A stretch of DNA of 64,000 nucleotides from Flavobacterium sp. 9 (GTDB lineage Bacteria > Bacteroidota > Bacteroidia > Flavobacteriales > Flavobacteriaceae), in the NCBI RefSeq assembly GCF_002754195.1, contig NZ_PEEU01000001.1:3720001-3784000 (forward strand). Direction: 5' to 3'. A model generated the notes under the pieces. It worked only from the letters and a program-made list of their open reading frames with translations. It searched no databases and had not been told where the DNA came from. Shown here piece by piece: positions 27,058-35,919 of the stretch. Position 1 is the stretch's first letter. Each line of letters opens with the position of its first letter. The translations under genes and the position numbers were made by a program.

Positions 27058-27318
27058 TTTGTAAAAGATATTGTGGCACTTCCGGAAATTATAGAATGTT
27101 ACAACATTGCCGGTGACTATGATTTTATGCTAAAAATACTCGTTCAGGATATGGCTAGTTATCAGGATTTTGTAATGAATAAATTGTCGACTATCGAAAA
27201 CATTGGAAATACGAACAGTATTTTTGTAATGGGGAAATTAAACACAGTACGGCATTGGAGTTTTAAAAGGCTAATAATTTACTGTTACGAATTGGATTTT
27301 GGTTTCGAAAAATCCTAA
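27058..27318 (+). pseudogene. Lrp/AsnC-family regulator, N-terminally truncated remnant
   Basis: The frame reads FVKDIVALPEIIECYNIAGD then YDFMLKILVQDMASYQDFVM and IGNTNSIFVMGKLN. This is the ligand-binding (RAM) domain of Lrp/AsnC regulators, where LPEVxECYxxxGxYDxxL is the hallmark. The helix-turn-helix half is missing. The homologous sequence begins at 27058, exactly where the cassette repeat ends, and a stop codon lies 5 codons upstream in that frame. A GTG at 27073 could start an 81-residue product lacking DNA-binding ability. The remnant probably dates from insertion or rearrangement of the RHS cassette. Confidence 0.75.
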
Positions 27319-27387
27319 AATAAAACGTATTTTTGACGTTTTAGATCCTCAATCTAAAATCAATAATCTACAATCTAAAATAGAACA

Positions 27388-28734
27388 ATGAACTGGGAGC
27401 AACTTTTATCACTCAAACGCCAAGGCGATACAAGCAAAAGATTACGTGTAGAACAAGATGATACCCGATTAGGATTTGAGGTTGATTATGACCGAATCAT
27501 TTTCTCGGCAGCATTTCGGTCTTTGCAGGATAAAACACAGGTAATTCCGCTTTCAAAAACAGATTTTGTGCATACGAGATTGACACATAGTTTAGAAGTT
27601 TCGGTTGTTGGGCGTTCTTTGGGACGTTTGGTTGGAAAAAAAATCATTGAAAAATACCCGCATTTAAAAGAAGTTCACGGTTATCATCTGAATGATTTTG
27701 GTGCTATTGTAGCGGCAGCTTCTTTGGCGCATGATATAGGAAATCCACCTTTTGGACATTCTGGTGAAAAAGCAATTGGAGAATACTTTTCGATTGGAAA
27801 AGGGTTAAAATATAAAGATCAATTAAAGGCCAAACAATGGCAGGATTTGATTGATTTTGAAGGAAATGCAAATGGATTTTCAGTGCTTTCAGCAAGTCGC
27901 CCGGGAATCGAAGGAGGACTTAGAATTTCGTACGCAACATTGGGTGCTTTTATGAAATATCCAAAAGAAAGTTTGCCTAAAAAACCAACGAATAATATTG
28001 CCGATAAAAAGTATGGTTTCTTCCAGACTGATAAAGCATTTTTTGAGGAAGTTGCCAAAGATATGGGAATGATCGCCAATAAAGATGGTGATGATATTGG
28101 TTTTGAAAGACATCCGCTAGCTTATTTGGTAGAAGCGGCAGATGATATTTGTTACACAATTATTGATTTTGAAGACGGAATAAATCTAGGATTAGTCTCG
28201 GAAGATTTTGCTTTAGAATATTTAATTAAACTTGTGAAAGACAATATTGGAGTTTCTAAATATAAATTGTTAGAAACTAAAGAAGATAGAATTAGTTATT
28301 TGCGTGCTTTGGCGATTGGAGCTTTAATTAATGATGCTGTTGATGTTTTTGTTGAAAATGAAGAAGCAATTCTAGCCGGAAAATTTCCTTATGCCTTAAC
28401 GGATAAAAGTAAATACAAAGCCCAAATGGATGATATTATCAAATTAAGTGTTGATAAAATCTACCAAAGCCGGGAAGTAGTTGAGAAAGAAATTGTAGGT
28501 TATCAAATCATTCAGACTTTGCTGGATAAATTTATAACTGCTTTTAATAATAAATACGAGGGAACTGCATCAAATTATGACAAATTGATTTTGAAAATGT
28601 TACCTGAAAAACATCATTTAGACAAAACCAATTTGTACGAAAGATTGCTTCATATTTGCCATTTTGTTTCTCTTTTGACAGATGGAAATGCCTTAGAATT
28701 ATTCGAAACCATAAACGGAAGAAAAAGCAATTAG
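27388..28734 (+). CDS. dgt: Deoxyguanosinetriphosphate triphosphohydrolase
   Basis: This 448-residue cytoplasmic HD-domain enzyme hydrolyses dGTP to deoxyguanosine and triphosphate. It shows the family opening DDTRLGFEVDYDRIIFSAAF, R-LTHSLEV with metal ligand His67, HDIGNPPFGHSGE with His115-Asp116 and His124, and DDICYTIIDFEDG with the fourth metal ligand. The length agrees with bacterial Dgt. The start ATG is preceded by AAAATAGAACA. It stands alone between the cassette junction and a strong terminator. Confidence 0.93.
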   Translation: MNWEQLLSLKRQGDTSKRLRVEQDDTRLGFEVDYDRIIFSAAFRSLQDKTQVIPLSKTDFVHTRLTHSLEVSVVGRSLGRLVGKKIIEKYPHLKEVHGYHLNDFGAIVAAASLAHDIGNPPFGHSGEKAIGEYFSIGKGLKYKDQLKAKQWQDLIDFEGNANGFSVLSASRPGIEGGLRISYATLGAFMKYPKESLPKKPTNNIADKKYGFFQTDKAFFEEVAKDMGMIANKDGDDIGFERHPLAYLVEAADDICYTIIDFEDGINLGLVSEDFALEYLIKLVKDNIGVSKYKLLETKEDRISYLRALAIGALINDAVDVFVENEEAILAGKFPYALTDKSKYKAQMDDIIKLSVDKIYQSREVVEKEIVGYQIIQTLLDKFITAFNNKYEGTASNYDKLILKMLPEKHHLDKTNLYERLLHICHFVSLLTDGNALELFETINGRKSN

Positions 28735-28751
28735 ATTTGCAGTAAAAAAAT

Positions 28752-28783
28752 AAACACATAGAAACCTAGGTTTTTATGTGTTT
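28752..28783. terminator. 32-nt palindromic bidirectional terminator
   Basis: AAACACATAGAAACCT is followed immediately by AGGTTTTTATGTGTTT (one G-U pair), lying between the convergent dgt and DUF3078 genes with A- and T-runs at the edges. Confidence 0.75.
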
Positions 28784-28833
28784 AAAAGAATATTAAAAAA
28801 GATATATTTTGGTCAGGTTTATCGCTAAGGAAA

Positions 28834-28858
28834 AACTTGAAACTTAAAACCTGAAACT
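28834..28858. repeat. Short arm of the TTTCAAGTTTCAGG repeat family
   Basis: AACTTGAAACTTAAAACCTG and the following AAAC resemble the right arm of the repeat at 162-223. It lies just after the DUF3078 gene stop. Confidence 0.4.
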
Positions 28859-28867
28859 AAATTTTTT

Positions 28868-29869
28868 TTACTGAAAAGCATAAACCAAACCTACGCCCAA
28901 AACTTGTCTTAACTGGGTTCTTGGTCCATCATTAACTTGTGAAGTTGTTCCTGTAGTTGGGTCAACAACATCTTTTTTAGTTTTGATATCATCATCATAA
29001 ACTAAATGGATACCAATATTTGCTTTTACATATGCATTAACAACAAGGTCAAGGCGAGTGTCATAATCGACATCGACATTCCCAAATTTATTTAGATAAT
29101 CGGTGTATAAGCTTAACCTGTTTTCGTAAAAAACGTTTTTATAAATCTCGTTTTTCGTGTACGCTGTTAGCAAAATACCAAACTCAGCTTTTATTTTTTG
29201 ACCGTCTTTGATTAAAATTTGCGAATTAGGATCATTAGGATCAGGTGCATAAATAGCTTTTCTAACACCAAAAGATCCCTGATTAGCCAAATCCTGATCT
29301 AGAACCAATGTAGTTTTTAAAGTTATTGGAGAGAAATAAAAAGTCCTGTTTTTGGCTTTGTTTGAATTCTCAGCCCCGGCTCCTAAAAAGATATAGGCCG
29401 GTGCAAATGGTTTAGAGATTGCAATATCCCTATTTGGATAATTATATCCGTTTGTAAATTGCGTATTGAAGTTGTATTTAGCAGAGTAATACCAATTTGA
29501 GATTGTATCTTTTCTAAAGCCGTAAGTTGAGTTCAGCAAAATTGCATCATCCGTTTTACGAAGTTCGATTCCGTCTTGCTTATTTAAACCATATTTTACG
29601 ATAAGTTCATTTACCCATTTATGATTCCCTTTTTGATATGTTCTGTTGAATTCACCTTTAAATAAACCAGAAATAGAACTTGTTCCCCCCGCACTCCAAT
29701 TCACAAAAGCAATTTCAGAAATATCAAAACCTAATTGGTTTTTCTTAGTCCAGTTTGATGGAAGTTTTGGTAATTGATTTGGATCTAAAGTCGTTTGTAT
29801 AATCTGAGCAAAGTTATTTGAAGTACACAATAGCAATAGAAGCAAAAGGGTAGAACGCAATAATTTCAT
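28868..29869 (-). CDS. DUF3078 outer-membrane-associated protein
   Basis: This 333-residue protein has a signal peptide ending NNFAQ. It has the DUF3078 pattern: WTKKNQLGFDISEIAFVNWS, a Gly/Ser turn, then YQKGNHKWVNELIVKYGL, LRKTDDAILLNSTYGFR and alternating beta strands to a terminal LGVGLVYAFQ. The strand pattern suggests a beta-barrel. The function of DUF3078 is unknown. It begins 38 bp after the dxs stop on the same strand, so it is probably cotranscribed with dxs. Confidence 0.85.
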   Translation of the reverse strand: MKLLRSTLLLLLLLCTSNNFAQIIQTTLDPNQLPKLPSNWTKKNQLGFDISEIAFVNWSAGGTSSISGLFKGEFNRTYQKGNHKWVNELIVKYGLNKQDGIELRKTDDAILLNSTYGFRKDTISNWYYSAKYNFNTQFTNGYNYPNRDIAISKPFAPAYIFLGAGAENSNKAKNRTFYFSPITLKTTLVLDQDLANQGSFGVRKAIYAPDPNDPNSQILIKDGQKIKAEFGILLTAYTKNEIYKNVFYENRLSLYTDYLNKFGNVDVDYDTRLDLVVNAYVKANIGIHLVYDDDIKTKKDVVDPTTGTTSQVNDGPRTQLRQVLGVGLVYAFQ

Positions 29870-29907
29870 TAGGTGGATTTTATTTTAATTTTGGTAGTGC
29901 AAAATAA

Positions 29908-31695
29908 TTATTTTGTGGCGTTTGAAAAAAGATTTACCAAACTTTTAACGTCAATGTTACATAATTGTTGTAATTGATTTACCGTTCCATGCTCAATAAA
30001 CACGTCAGGAATACCCAAAATTTCAATGCGGTTTTTATAATTATTAGCTGCTGCAAACTCCAAAATTGCACTTCCAAAACCACCATTTATTACACCATCT
30101 TCAATAGTAATTATCCTTTCGAAAGAAGATAAAATTGTATTTAATGAGTTGGTATCTAATGGTTTAATGAATGGAAAATCATAATGTGCGATAGTTTCAG
30201 AATTGGTCAGTTCATTGATGGCCAGTGTTACATTATTTCCTATAGTTCCAGTTGATAAAATAGCCGTTTTTGTTCCGGGTTTTAAGATGCTAGCCTGTCC
30301 TATAATAATTTTTTCATATTGTCCGAAATTTTCTACTTCCCAGTTTGGTAAAACGCCTCGACCACGTGGATATCGAATTGCGATAGGATGATTTAGACCT
30401 AATTGTGCCGTATATAAAATGTTTTGCAACGCAATTTCATTAATTGGTGCATAAATTATCATATTAGGAATAGTTCTCAAATAGGCAATATCAAAAACGC
30501 CATGATGTGTTGCGCCGTCTTCGCCAACTAGACCGGCTCTGTCTAAACAAAAAATTACAGGTAAGTTTTGCAACGCCACGTCATGAATAACCTGATCGTA
30601 AGCGCGCTGTAAAAAAGTCGAATATATATTGCAATACACAATCATACCTTGCGTCGCCATTCCTGCAGCAAGAGTTACGGCATGTTGTTCTGCAATTCCT
30701 ACATCAAAAGCACGCTCGGGAATTTCATCCATCATAAATTTCAGAGAACTTCCCGAAGGCATTGCAGGTGTAATACCAACAATTTTTTTGTTCTTTCTGG
30801 CTAAATCCAAAATGGTTAAACCAAAAACATCCTGAAATTTCGGAGGTAAATTTTCTTCAGATTTTAAAATGATTTCTCCAGTTGAAGCGTCAAATTTTCC
30901 AGGCGCATGGTATTTTACCTGATTTTCTTCAGCTTGTTGCAGGCCTTTTCCTTTTGTGGTAACAATATGAAGGAATTTAGGGCCTTTTATATTTTTTAAT
31001 CGGTTTAATTCTTTGATTAATGTAGGAATATCATGTCCGTCTATTGGTCCCGAATAATCAAAATTCAAAGACTTAATCATGTTATTCTTCTTCGGATTTT
31101 TTCCTTCTTTTACAGCAGTAAGATATTTTTTGAGCGCGCCCACACTAGGATCAATCCCTATTGCATTGTCATTGAGAATAACCAGTAAGTTGGCATCGGT
31201 TACACCAGCATGATTCAAGCCTTCAAAAGCCATTCCGGACGCAATAGAAGCATCGCCAATAACTGCAATATGTTGTTTGTCGAAATCGCCTTTTAAGTTA
31301 GAAGCAATCGCCATTCCCAAAGCAGCAGAAATGGAAGTGGAAGAATGTCCAACACCAAAAGTATCATAAACACTTTCGCTTCTTTTTGGGAAACCGGAAA
31401 CACCTTCGATTTGTCTGTTAGTATGAAAAATTTCTCTTCTTTCGGTCAAAATTTTGTGTCCGTAAGCCTGATGTCCAACATCCCAAACCAATAAATCTTT
31501 GGGCGTATTAAAGACATAATGCAAAGCAATCGTCAATTCAATAACGCCTAAACTCGCGCCTAAATGACCTTCTTTTACAGAAACGATATCAATAATAAAT
31601 TGACGCAATTCCTGAGCAACTTGCGGAAGTTGCGCTTCGGTTAATAAACGTAAATCGGCGGGATTGAATATGTCAGAAAGTAAGTTGCTTTTCAT
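29908..31695 (-). CDS. dxs: 1-deoxy-D-xylulose-5-phosphate synthase
   Basis: This 595-residue thiamine-diphosphate enzyme makes DXP from pyruvate and glyceraldehyde 3-phosphate, the first step of the MEP isoprenoid pathway. It shows DVGHQAYGHKILTER and SGFPKRSES. The ThDP/Mg motif is GDASIASGMAFEGLNHAG ... LNDNAIGI, and the PYR-domain motif is DVGIAEQHAVTLAAGMA. DRAGLVGEDGATHHGVFD precedes the transketolase C-domain. It is somewhat shorter than the proteobacterial enzyme, as is usual in Flavobacteriia. A TAAATTTG box (complement at 31710-31717) lies just upstream. Confidence 0.95.
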   Translation of the reverse strand: MKSNLLSDIFNPADLRLLTEAQLPQVAQELRQFIIDIVSVKEGHLGASLGVIELTIALHYVFNTPKDLLVWDVGHQAYGHKILTERREIFHTNRQIEGVSGFPKRSESVYDTFGVGHSSTSISAALGMAIASNLKGDFDKQHIAVIGDASIASGMAFEGLNHAGVTDANLLVILNDNAIGIDPSVGALKKYLTAVKEGKNPKKNNMIKSLNFDYSGPIDGHDIPTLIKELNRLKNIKGPKFLHIVTTKGKGLQQAEENQVKYHAPGKFDASTGEIILKSEENLPPKFQDVFGLTILDLARKNKKIVGITPAMPSGSSLKFMMDEIPERAFDVGIAEQHAVTLAAGMATQGMIVYCNIYSTFLQRAYDQVIHDVALQNLPVIFCLDRAGLVGEDGATHHGVFDIAYLRTIPNMIIYAPINEIALQNILYTAQLGLNHPIAIRYPRGRGVLPNWEVENFGQYEKIIIGQASILKPGTKTAILSTGTIGNNVTLAINELTNSETIAHYDFPFIKPLDTNSLNTILSSFERIITIEDGVINGGFGSAILEFAAANNYKNRIEILGIPDVFIEHGTVNQLQQLCNIDVKSLVNLFSNATK

Positions 31696-31750
31696 TGTAA
31701 GGTAAAAAGCAAATTTACGGTTTTAAATTTAATTTTTTTGCTGAGATGCA

Positions 31751-32614
31751 TTACAATACAATTGGCAAAGAATATTGTATTCTGATTTTTTTTCCGTTTG
31801 ATTCTGCCGGCTCCCATTTAGGACATAAACTTAAAACTCGGATGATTTCTTTTTCCAAAGGCTGTTCAATTACAGGTTCAGATTGAAGATAAGATACAGA
31901 GCCGTTTTTTTCTACTGCAAATGAAATTCTGATTTTGAGATTTCCAGCATTTGCATTATCAGGGTTTTTAAATTCTTTCGAAAAAAAGGTATAGAATTGT
32001 TCAATGCCACCGGGGAATTCTGCATTTGTTTGCTTAACCGCACCGGTAACAAACGAACTTTCGTCTTCGACAACTTTTTTGCAATTAATCTTTGCAGTTT
32101 TTTCTTTTTCAGTATTGTTTACAGGGGTTTTAACAAATTTAACCTGATCAACTTTTGGAGGAGGTGGCGGAGGTAAAAGCGTGTCACCTGAATTATTGTT
32201 TCTTGGTCTGACTTCTCCAACAGTTATATGTTTTGTTGGCGTAGTATCTTGAACAATTTCTACTTTATCAATTTTCTGTTTTTTTCCGTCTTTATCCTGA
32301 CAACTAAATAAAGTTGTTCCCATAGCGATAAACAATGCTAGTAAAAACATTTTATTGTAATTGGTTTGCGTGTGTAAAACCCGACTCGGAATTTGAATTG
32401 TCATAGTCTCTAGTTGAGACTTTTTAAATCTTCCGCAAATTCTTTCGTTTTGGTTTTGAATGAAATAATGCTGAATTTCTTCATATAGCATATTTGTGAA
32501 ATTCACAACCGTTTTTGAACAACTTAAACAAAATCGACCATTATCTTTTGGTTTCATTTTATCCCAGTTTTCATGACAAGGTTCAGGAATTGTTATTTTA
32601 AAATTTCTTTCCAT
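31751..32614 (-). CDS. Cys-rich/TonB-like paralogue 1 of four
   Basis: This 287-residue protein has the N-domain ITIPEPCHENWDKM (Cys13-His14), RFCLSCSKTVVNFT (Cys29, Cys32) and ICGRF (Cys60), which resembles a zinc-ribbon-like metal site. A short hydrophobic stretch (about 89-104) then ends in LFSC with Cys105. A Pro-rich linker (PPPPPPK) follows, then a TonB C-terminal-like domain (IRISFAVEKNGSVSYLQSEP, IIRVLSLCPKWEPAESNGKK). This is last in the array. The paralogues probably form one operon. A role in energising or sensing outer-membrane transport is inferred only from the C-domain. Confidence 0.75.
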   Translation of the reverse strand: MERNFKITIPEPCHENWDKMKPKDNGRFCLSCSKTVVNFTNMLYEEIQHYFIQNQNERICGRFKKSQLETMTIQIPSRVLHTQTNYNKMFLLALFIAMGTTLFSCQDKDGKKQKIDKVEIVQDTTPTKHITVGEVRPRNNNSGDTLLPPPPPPKVDQVKFVKTPVNNTEKEKTAKINCKKVVEDESSFVTGAVKQTNAEFPGGIEQFYTFFSKEFKNPDNANAGNLKIRISFAVEKNGSVSYLQSEPVIEQPLEKEIIRVLSLCPKWEPAESNGKKIRIQYSLPIVL

Positions 32615-32623
32615 GATTAAAAT

Positions 32624-33550
32624 TTAATTTGTTTGGCTTATACGGTTATCATTGTTGTTAACAAGATTGATTGAAACTATTTTTGAAAGTTTCCTTTTTC
32701 TTCTTTCAGTATTTAAGCTGTCTTTCTCTAAAACAATTTTCAATCGAATAACAGTTGAAATTCCTTTTCCGTTAATTATACCTGGCTTCCATTTTTTAGA
32801 CTCTTGTAAAACCCTAATTATTTCTTCTCCGGTTTCATGACCAATATTATCAAAAACCTTAATTTGATTTAAAGTTCCAACCTTGTCGATTACAAAAGAA
32901 ACTTCAATTTCTCCCGCACTACGTCTGGCTTTTTTAGGAACCTGAAATTCATTTTTAATAAAGTCGCTAAATTTCTGAAAACCACCTGGATAATCGGGGA
33001 TTGTTTCAATGTATTCAGGAGCGGGAATGCCAGTGAGATTGTTATAACTAGAATGATCTATATAACCTGTAGTAGGTCCTGAAGATTCCATTATAGGAGG
33101 GGCATTAACAAATAAAATTTTAGTTGGTGGCTTTTTTAATATACTGTCATTATTAGATTTATTAAGAACTTTTGGCGAATGATCTTCGACAACTTCTATT
33201 TTATCAATTTTTTGTTTGTTTCCATCTTGATCAGCGCAACTAAACAAAGTTGTTCCCATCGCAATAAATAATGCAAGTAAAAATCTTTTGTGATACTGTG
33301 TTTGTGTATATAAAACCTGACTAGGAATTTGAATTGTAATAATATCTAACTGAGATTTCTTAAATCTTCCACAAATATTGTTGTTCCGATTTTGAATGAA
33401 GTAATTTTTGACTTCATCCGGTAACATGGTAGTGAAATCCACAACAGTTTTAGAACAATTTAAACAAAAACGACCATTGTCTTTTGGAGTCATTTTGTTC
33501 CAATTTTCGTGACAAGGTTCTGGAATCGTTGGTTTGTGTTTATTATTCAT
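32624..33550 (-). CDS. Cys-rich/TonB-like paralogue 2 of four
   Basis: This protein is 308 residues from the ATG at 33550. The frame is open further upstream, but that would overlap the preceding gene; MNNKHKPTIPEPC aligns with the other copies. The same order is seen: CHENWNKM, RFCLNCSKTVVDFT, ICGRF, a hydrophobic stretch ending LFSC, then the TonB-like tail (IEVSFVIDKVGTLNQIKVFD, VLQESKKWKPGIINGKGIST). An unusual Arg/Lys-rich extension of about 25 residues follows the domain. The start is 2 bp after the stop of copy 3, implying translational coupling. Confidence 0.75.
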   Translation of the reverse strand: MNNKHKPTIPEPCHENWNKMTPKDNGRFCLNCSKTVVDFTTMLPDEVKNYFIQNRNNNICGRFKKSQLDIITIQIPSQVLYTQTQYHKRFLLALFIAMGTTLFSCADQDGNKQKIDKIEVVEDHSPKVLNKSNNDSILKKPPTKILFVNAPPIMESSGPTTGYIDHSSYNNLTGIPAPEYIETIPDYPGGFQKFSDFIKNEFQVPKKARRSAGEIEVSFVIDKVGTLNQIKVFDNIGHETGEEIIRVLQESKKWKPGIINGKGISTVIRLKIVLEKDSLNTERRKRKLSKIVSINLVNNNDNRISQTN

Positions 33551-33552
33551 TG

Positions 33553-34383
33553 TTAAATTGTAATTGGTAAAACGTAAGTTGATCGGACGATTTTGTTTTT
33601 TAGCTTTCCTGGAATCCAATTTTGCGCTGTTTTCAAAACTCTAATAACTTCTTCACCTATTTCTTTCGGCGTATTTTTATCAAGGTTGAAATTACTCAAA
33701 CTGCCATCTTCTTCTACAACAAATACAATAGATATTTTTTCATGAAATTTTTCTGTTTTGCTTGGAGCGACATAATTTTTGGTAAAATAATCATAGAACT
33801 TTTTCATCCCGCTTTCCGGAACAGGTAAAACATCTAAGTCAGTTGAATTATATATAATGTGATAATTAAAACTCCCGGTTTGAATTAAATCAGGGGGAAT
33901 CAACACGCCCATCGTAATTCCACTACTAATTTTTTTCGGTTTTGGTTTTTTAGATTCGATTTGATGTCCATAGCAGAAAGAAACAGGCTCGTTTTCATCT
34001 TCATTCTGAACTGAATTGTCAACAATCTCGATTTTGTCAATTTTATTTTTGTTCCCGTCTTTATCTGAGCAGCTAAACAAAGTAGTTCCCATGGCAATAA
34101 ACAAAGCCAATAAAAACATCTTATGATATTGTGTTTGTGTATATAAAACCCGACTAGGAATTTGAATAATTAAACTTTCTAATTGTTCATTTTCAAACCT
34201 TCCGCAAATTTTGTTATTTTGATTTTGAATGAAAAAGTGCTGAATTTCTTCAGGTAACATATTTGTGAAGTCAACAACAGTTTTAGAACAACTTAAACAA
34301 AAGCGACCATTATCTTTTGGCGTCATTTTGTCCCAGTTTTCTTGGCATGGTTCAGGAATTGTTATTTTATGTTTTCTTTCCAT
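33553..34383 (-). CDS. Cys-rich/TonB-like paralogue 3 of four
   Basis: This 276-residue protein has CQENWDKM in place of CHENWDKM, so the His at position 14 is lost in this copy. RFCLSCSKTVVDFT, ICGRF and the hydrophobic stretch with LFSC are kept. The C-terminal domain (KISIVFVVEEDGSLSNFNLD, VLKTAQNWIPGKLKNK) is TonB-like. The loss of His14 suggests that residue is not an essential ligand, or that this copy has diverged in function. Confidence 0.75.
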   Translation of the reverse strand: MERKHKITIPEPCQENWDKMTPKDNGRFCLSCSKTVVDFTNMLPEEIQHFFIQNQNNKICGRFENEQLESLIIQIPSRVLYTQTQYHKMFLLALFIAMGTTLFSCSDKDGNKNKIDKIEIVDNSVQNEDENEPVSFCYGHQIESKKPKPKKISSGITMGVLIPPDLIQTGSFNYHIIYNSTDLDVLPVPESGMKKFYDYFTKNYVAPSKTEKFHEKISIVFVVEEDGSLSNFNLDKNTPKEIGEEVIRVLKTAQNWIPGKLKNKIVRSTYVLPITI

Positions 34384-34434
34384 TTCAAGATATTAGAAAA
34401 TAAATATAATTTAAAATGTATGTTCGATGGTAAT

Positions 34435-35400
34435 TTATTGTTTTAAAGTTAATTCATTATTTTCTTTGGTTTGAAAAATTTGCATTGAGGTAATTTTTGA
34501 AAATTTTCTTTTTCTTTTTTTCGGATTTAGAGTGTCAAGCTCAAGTGTAATAGGCATGTCATAAAAAGTTCTAACTTTTTTTCCATTGATTTCTCCCGGA
34601 GTCCATTTTATAGATTTTTCTACAGCCCGAATAGCTTCTTCTCCACTTCCAAACCCAAGATCTTCAATAATTTTTAGTTCGTTTAGTTTTCCGTCTTTCT
34701 CAATGACGAAAGACACTTTTATTACACCAGTGGATTTCTTTAGCTTTTTAGGTATTTCAAATTCTGATTTAAACTTTTCATAAAATATATTTATTCCTCC
34801 TGGATAATCAGGCAAAACATCAATTGCCATACCTCCATAAATTGTAGTGTCTTCTTCGTAAATATTTACATTCGATATTGCTTCTCCAGATCCTGTTTCT
34901 GAGATAAAGAGTGTTATTTCTTTTTTACGAGCAGAGAGGTTTTTACGTTTTGTTATTTTTGTATCGCTAACTTTTGATGATTTATTATTTACTTCATGCT
35001 TATCGTTTGAAGTAGTTTTTGCAACAGGAGAATCTTCAATTACTTCAATCTTGTCAATCTTTTGTTTATTACCGTCTTTATCCTGACAGCTAAACAAAGT
35101 AGTTCCCATTGCAATAAACAATGCCAATAAAAACATTTTATGATAATGAGTTTGCGTATAAATAATACTACTCGGAATTTGAATTGTTATCGAGTCTAAT
35201 TGAGACTTTTTTATTCTTCCGCAGATATTTTTTTCATGATTTTGAATAAAAAAATGCTGAATTTCTTCAGGTAACATTTCTGTAAAATCGATAACAGTTT
35301 TTGAACAACTCAAACAAAAACGACCCTTTTCATTTGGAATCATTTTGTCCCAGTTTTCATGGCATGGTTCAGGAATTGTTATTTTGAGTTTTCTTTCCAT
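34435..35400 (-). CDS. Cys-rich/TonB-like paralogue 4 of four (first gene of the array)
   Basis: This 321-residue protein has Cys13-His14, Cys29, Cys32 and Cys60, then a hydrophobic run of only about 15 residues (MFLLALFIAMGTTLFS) ending at Cys105, as in all copies. A basic linker of about 60 residues (ISSxxKxTK type) precedes the TonB-like C-domain (KVSFVIEKDGKLNELKIIED, VEKSIKWTPGEINGKKVRTF) and a KKRKRKFSK-rich tail like that of copy 2. It is transcribed divergently from tadA, whose ATG is only 61 bp away, so the two promoters share that gap. Confidence 0.75.
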   Translation of the reverse strand: MERKLKITIPEPCHENWDKMIPNEKGRFCLSCSKTVIDFTEMLPEEIQHFFIQNHEKNICGRIKKSQLDSITIQIPSSIIYTQTHYHKMFLLALFIAMGTTLFSCQDKDGNKQKIDKIEVIEDSPVAKTTSNDKHEVNNKSSKVSDTKITKRKNLSARKKEITLFISETGSGEAISNVNIYEEDTTIYGGMAIDVLPDYPGGINIFYEKFKSEFEIPKKLKKSTGVIKVSFVIEKDGKLNELKIIEDLGFGSGEEAIRAVEKSIKWTPGEINGKKVRTFYDMPITLELDTLNPKKRKRKFSKITSMQIFQTKENNELTLKQ

Positions 35401-35461
35401 TTTTGAATTTCAGTATTTAAATGTAATAAAAAATAACTACGAAAAGAGTATTTTTGCAATT

Positions 35462-35905
35462 ATGATAAATCCTTTCACCGACGAATATTTCATGAAAAAA
35501 GCTTTGCAGGAAGCTGAAATGGCTTTTGATAAAGGCGAAATTCCTGTTGGGGCAATTATAGTAGTTGCGGATAAAGTAATTGCCAGAAGTCATAACTTAA
35601 CAGAGTTGTTAAATGATGTTACGGCTCATGCCGAAATGCAGGCAATAACCGCTGCTGCCAACTTTCTTGGAGGAAAATATCTGAAAGATTGCACACTTTA
35701 TGTTACACTCGAACCTTGCCAAATGTGCGCAGGAGCTTTGTATTGGAGTCAGATTTCTAAAATTGTTTTTGGAGCCAGAGACGAACAACGTGGTTTTATG
35801 ACAATGGGAACAAAATTACATCCAAAAACGACCGTTGTTTCTGGAATTATGGCAAATGAAGCTGCGGATCTTATGAAACGTTTTTTCATTGAGAGACGTA
35901 AGTAA
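35462..35905 (+). CDS. tadA: tRNA-specific adenosine deaminase (nucleoside deaminase)
   Basis: This 147-residue zinc enzyme converts A34 of tRNA-Arg(ACG) to inosine. It has the deaminase core TAHAEMQAI (His56 zinc ligand, Glu58 proton shuttle) and TLEPCQMCAGAL (Cys86 and Cys89 zinc ligands). DKGEIPVGAIIV and the C-terminal helix end LMKRFFIERRK are also typical of TadA. The frame extends upstream to 35345, overlapping the neighbour; the ATG at 35462 gives the normal length. A TATTTTTG box at 35449-35456 is so close that the transcript may be nearly leaderless. Confidence 0.9.
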   Translation: MINPFTDEYFMKKALQEAEMAFDKGEIPVGAIIVVADKVIARSHNLTELLNDVTAHAEMQAITAAANFLGGKYLKDCTLYVTLEPCQMCAGALYWSQISKIVFGARDEQRGFMTMGTKLHPKTTVVSGIMANEAADLMKRFFIERRK

Positions 35906-35919
35906 TCACTAAAAATATC

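Noticed and set aside
27349..27381. AATCTAAAATC direct repeats before dgt as a CRISPR-like array
   Set aside because: Units are under 12 nt, irregular and without spacers of constant length; the same wording occurs at 47512-47543 as simple repeats.
33551..33619. N-terminal extension of Cys-rich/TonB-like paralogue 2
   Set aside because: It would overlap paralogue 3 by 67 bp and add residues absent from the other three copies.
35345..35461. Upstream extension of tadA
   Set aside because: It overlaps the divergent gene and encodes no family-conserved residues; the ATG at 35462 gives the normal TadA length.
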